The position numbers were made by a program, and so were the translations under genes. The notes below the pieces were generated by a model. The model saw nothing but the letters and a program-made list of their open reading frames with translations. It had not been told where the DNA came from and ran no database searches. This document shows, piece after piece, positions 5,799 to 7,489 of a stretch of DNA of 7,489 nucleotides. Origin of the DNA: an uncultured Lachnospiraceae bacterium (lineage in GTDB: Bacteria > Bacillota > Clostridia > Lachnospirales > Lachnospiraceae). How positions within the stretch are numbered: position 1 is the first letter of the stretch; each line of letters starts with the position of its first letter. The stretch lies in assembly GCA_949346185.1 (NCBI GenBank), contig CASGVX010000104.1, positions 1 to 7,489 on the forward strand, written 5' to 3'.

Positions 5799-7460
5799 CT
5801 ACTGCGGATTCAGATACCATTTCTGGCAATTATGTCCATTATAACCCCACTGCTGAATATTGCCATTATTGGTGTTCAATGCATTAATTACCTCCACGCA
5901 GCTATTGCCATTGGAAGACATGGTAAAGATATTGTAACTTCCGTCTGCATTCCTAAACAGCTTATACCGCTGGGCATTGCAGCGAGTATTCTGCCAGATA
6001 CCTATGTTTGCACCATTTGCACCACTGTTATTTGCCACATCAAGCAAGAACGTCGAGCCACCTGCCATCGCAGAATAAATATAGTAGCAGCCCTGTCCAT
6101 CGGGAACCAGCTTCCATGTATTGTTAGCCTTTGCCTTAGATGCTGAATACTGGAGCACATTTGTCCCATTGACAGCCTTCGCCCCCGCTGCATCCATGTA
6201 TAAGCCGCTGTGTGCATTCTTAATCATATAAGTTTTGCCAGTATCCAGAACCGTGGACGGATACACCGACATAATCGCATTGATAATAGCCTGCTGCGTA
6301 ACTTTGTACGTGCTGCGATTAAACAAACCAAATCCATATTTTGATATTACGCCATTATCCCACCAAATCGGTACGCATCCATACTGCTTTGCATATTTGC
6401 ATACTTTTTCAGCAAAATCCGCACGGCAGACGGTATTGCGGGAATCATAGGCAGACTTGTCGATTGCTCCATATTCTCCAATCACTACGGGATATCCAGC
6501 CTTTACAAAGACGCTCTGCATCTTAGCAAACATGCTCTTCATATAGGATTCGTCCCCATAACTGTCAACCTTCGCACTGTTCGTCGCCTTGCTTCCCCAC
6601 TGGGTAGATGCGCTGCTCTCTTCGCCGCAGAATCCCCATGGATCATAGTAGTGAACAGATATCATGATTCTCTTTTCACCAGAGGGAATCGCACTGGAAC
6701 GGTAGTTGTCTGTAGGTACAGAAAAGCCATAGTTTCCAGCCGTGTATTCGATATTCGTGTTCCAGCCAGGAACCATCAGCCATCTCTTTGCGTTATTTCC
6801 ACCAGTATTGCGCACAGTGTCCACAAAAATCTGATTCAACTTGTTGATGTTTGAATAATATGTCCTGTTTGGCGTGCCGTAGGTACCGTCAAACTCTTCA
6901 TTCATTGATTCAAAAATCAAATGATGGTCATAGTTTTTAAAACAATTTGCAATCTGTTTCCAGCAAGCGGCGTACTTTGTTCGGATTGCAGCCTGATCAG
7001 AGCCATTGCACAATAGCCAGCCGCCTTCAATGGAGTTGTAACCGTCTCCATGCATATTGATAATCACATACAGATCATATTTAATACACATGTCAACAAC
7101 CTGCTTTACACGATTCAGCCAGGATGCATCAATCGTATAACTTGAACCGCCGCCAATCTTCCCCAAATAAGAAACGGGAATGCGAATAGACGAAAATCCA
7201 GCATTTCTCACGGCCTTAATCAAATTTTCATTGATTGTAGGATTTCCCCAATATGTCTCATTCGGCATCCCTCCCAAGGCAGATTCCAGCTGGTTGCCCA
7301 GATTCCAGCCAGCCCCCATCACTTTTACTATCTGACTTTGGTTCATGTCTACAAACGCCGCAGCACTTGCTTTTTTTGCAGGCGCAACCCCAAACCCCAA
7401 AACTGCTGTCAATGACATTACCGCTGCAGCAGTAACTGCCATTAGTTTTTTAAAAACCAT
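5799..7460 (-). CDS. Secreted GH5 endo-beta-glucanase with C-terminal ricin-type lectin domain
   Basis: This secreted enzyme should cut internal beta-1,4 bonds in cellulose, mixed-linkage glucan or xyloglucan by a retaining mechanism. ATG 7460 (553 aa) was chosen over an in-frame ATG at 7487 because AGGAGG (7466-7471) lies five bases upstream and a clean signal peptide follows: KK at 4-5, a hydrophobic core, and an ASA site near residues 31-33. The catalytic barrel spans about 35-400. It contains GWNLGNQLES (51-60), NMHGDG (135-140), the acid/base glutamate in SMNEE (E188), HYYDPW (270-275), the nucleophile in GEYG (E329) and PIWWDNG (364-370). The motifs look most like subfamily GH5_4, but the subfamily is not certain. 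Residues of about 403-553 form a three-repeat beta-trefoil that follows the barrel without a visible linker. Twelve cysteines are in the mature protein, many for a secreted clostridial enzyme. There is no dockerin or SLH domain, so it is predicted to be released free. Confidence 0.92.
   Translation of the reverse strand: MVFKKLMAVTAAAVMSLTAVLGFGVAPAKKASAAAFVDMNQSQIVKVMGAGWNLGNQLESALGGMPNETYWGNPTINENLIKAVRNAGFSSIRIPVSYLGKIGGGSSYTIDASWLNRVKQVVDMCIKYDLYVIINMHGDGYNSIEGGWLLCNGSDQAAIRTKYAACWKQIANCFKNYDHHLIFESMNEEFDGTYGTPNRTYYSNINKLNQIFVDTVRNTGGNNAKRWLMVPGWNTNIEYTAGNYGFSVPTDNYRSSAIPSGEKRIMISVHYYDPWGFCGEESSASTQWGSKATNSAKVDSYGDESYMKSMFAKMQSVFVKAGYPVVIGEYGAIDKSAYDSRNTVCRADFAEKVCKYAKQYGCVPIWWDNGVISKYGFGLFNRSTYKVTQQAIINAIMSVYPSTVLDTGKTYMIKNAHSGLYMDAAGAKAVNGTNVLQYSASKAKANNTWKLVPDGQGCYYIYSAMAGGSTFLLDVANNSGANGANIGIWQNTRCNAQRYKLFRNADGSYNIFTMSSNGNSCVEVINALNTNNGNIQQWGYNGHNCQKWYLNPQ
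5802..6254 (-). other. Ricin B-type beta-trefoil (CBM13-like) domain of the glucanase
   Basis: Within the glucanase gene, residues of about 403-553 hold three related repeats of about 45 residues. Each has a hydrophobic YMI/YYI/YNI strand start, a central G-N-x-QY/QW-type turn and a QxW-like end: NTW (447-449), QRY (497-499) and QKW (546-548). This is the layout of ricin-type lectin domains, which bind sugar polymers and keep the enzyme on its substrate. The middle repeat has Y instead of W at the key position, so its binding pocket may be altered or lost. Confidence 0.8.
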
Positions 7461-7472
7461 GTAATCCTCCTT
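7461..7472 (-). promoter_or_regulatory. Ribosome binding site deciding the glucanase start
   Basis: On the minus strand the consensus AGGAGG (7466-7471) lies five bases before ATG 7460. This strongly favours that start over the upstream in-frame ATG at 7487, which would add nine polar residues before the signal peptide. The promoter itself is outside the window. Confidence 0.9.
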
Positions 7473-7489
7473 CTCCGTATATACCAACT

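Noticed and set aside
5556..6146. Plus-strand open frame of 196 codons opposite the glucanase 3' end
   Set aside because: It crosses the SBP promoter, a terminator hairpin and the antisense of the trefoil domain, and its translation shows no family.

Overview
The window looks like chromosome of a motile, plant-polysaccharide-degrading anaerobic Firmicute, most likely of the Lachnospiraceae or a close clostridial relative. This is inferred from the genes rather than from a marker gene: a lipoprotein solute-binding protein with a Gram-positive-type lipobox, a secreted glycoside hydrolase family 5 (GH5) glucanase with a C-terminal ricin-type beta-trefoil, a large flagellin, strong AGGAGG-type ribosome binding sites, and a base composition that looks intermediate by eye. 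No phage, transposon, CRISPR or plasmid gene is visible.

Layout. At the left edge, on the minus strand, lies the 5' part of a tRNA-Ser(UGA) with its own strong promoter. Next, also on the minus strand, is a HAD-family phosphatase of the phosphoglycolate phosphatase (Gph) type with a clear housekeeping promoter. The gap from 853 to 1159 is a divergent control region. It holds the Gph promoter on one side and, on the other, a sigma-28 (FliA/SigD) flagellar promoter plus a 5'-UTR hairpin for a 658-residue flagellin, the only plus-strand gene. A strong, probably bidirectional terminator separates the flagellin from a convergent 774-residue family 5 solute-binding lipoprotein. Upstream of that gene are a promoter with an inverted repeat over its -10 box, and then a hairpin terminator. 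The right end holds a secreted GH5 endo-beta-glucanase with a ricin-type carbohydrate-binding domain; its own promoter lies outside the window.

How the parts relate. These look like independent single-gene units rather than one operon: each protein gene has its own promoter or terminator signals where these can be seen. The glucanase and solute-binding protein could cooperate, with oligosaccharides released outside the cell and captured at the surface, but no permease or ATPase gene is present to test this. The flagellin stands alone, without fliD, fliS, fliW or csrA beside it. I see no convincing new multi-gene system. The points most worth a second look are the flagellin (intact TLR5-contact sequence, diverged but gapless C-terminal D0 helix, a CxxC motif in the exposed domain, a UTR hairpin) and the palindrome over the solute-binding protein promoter.
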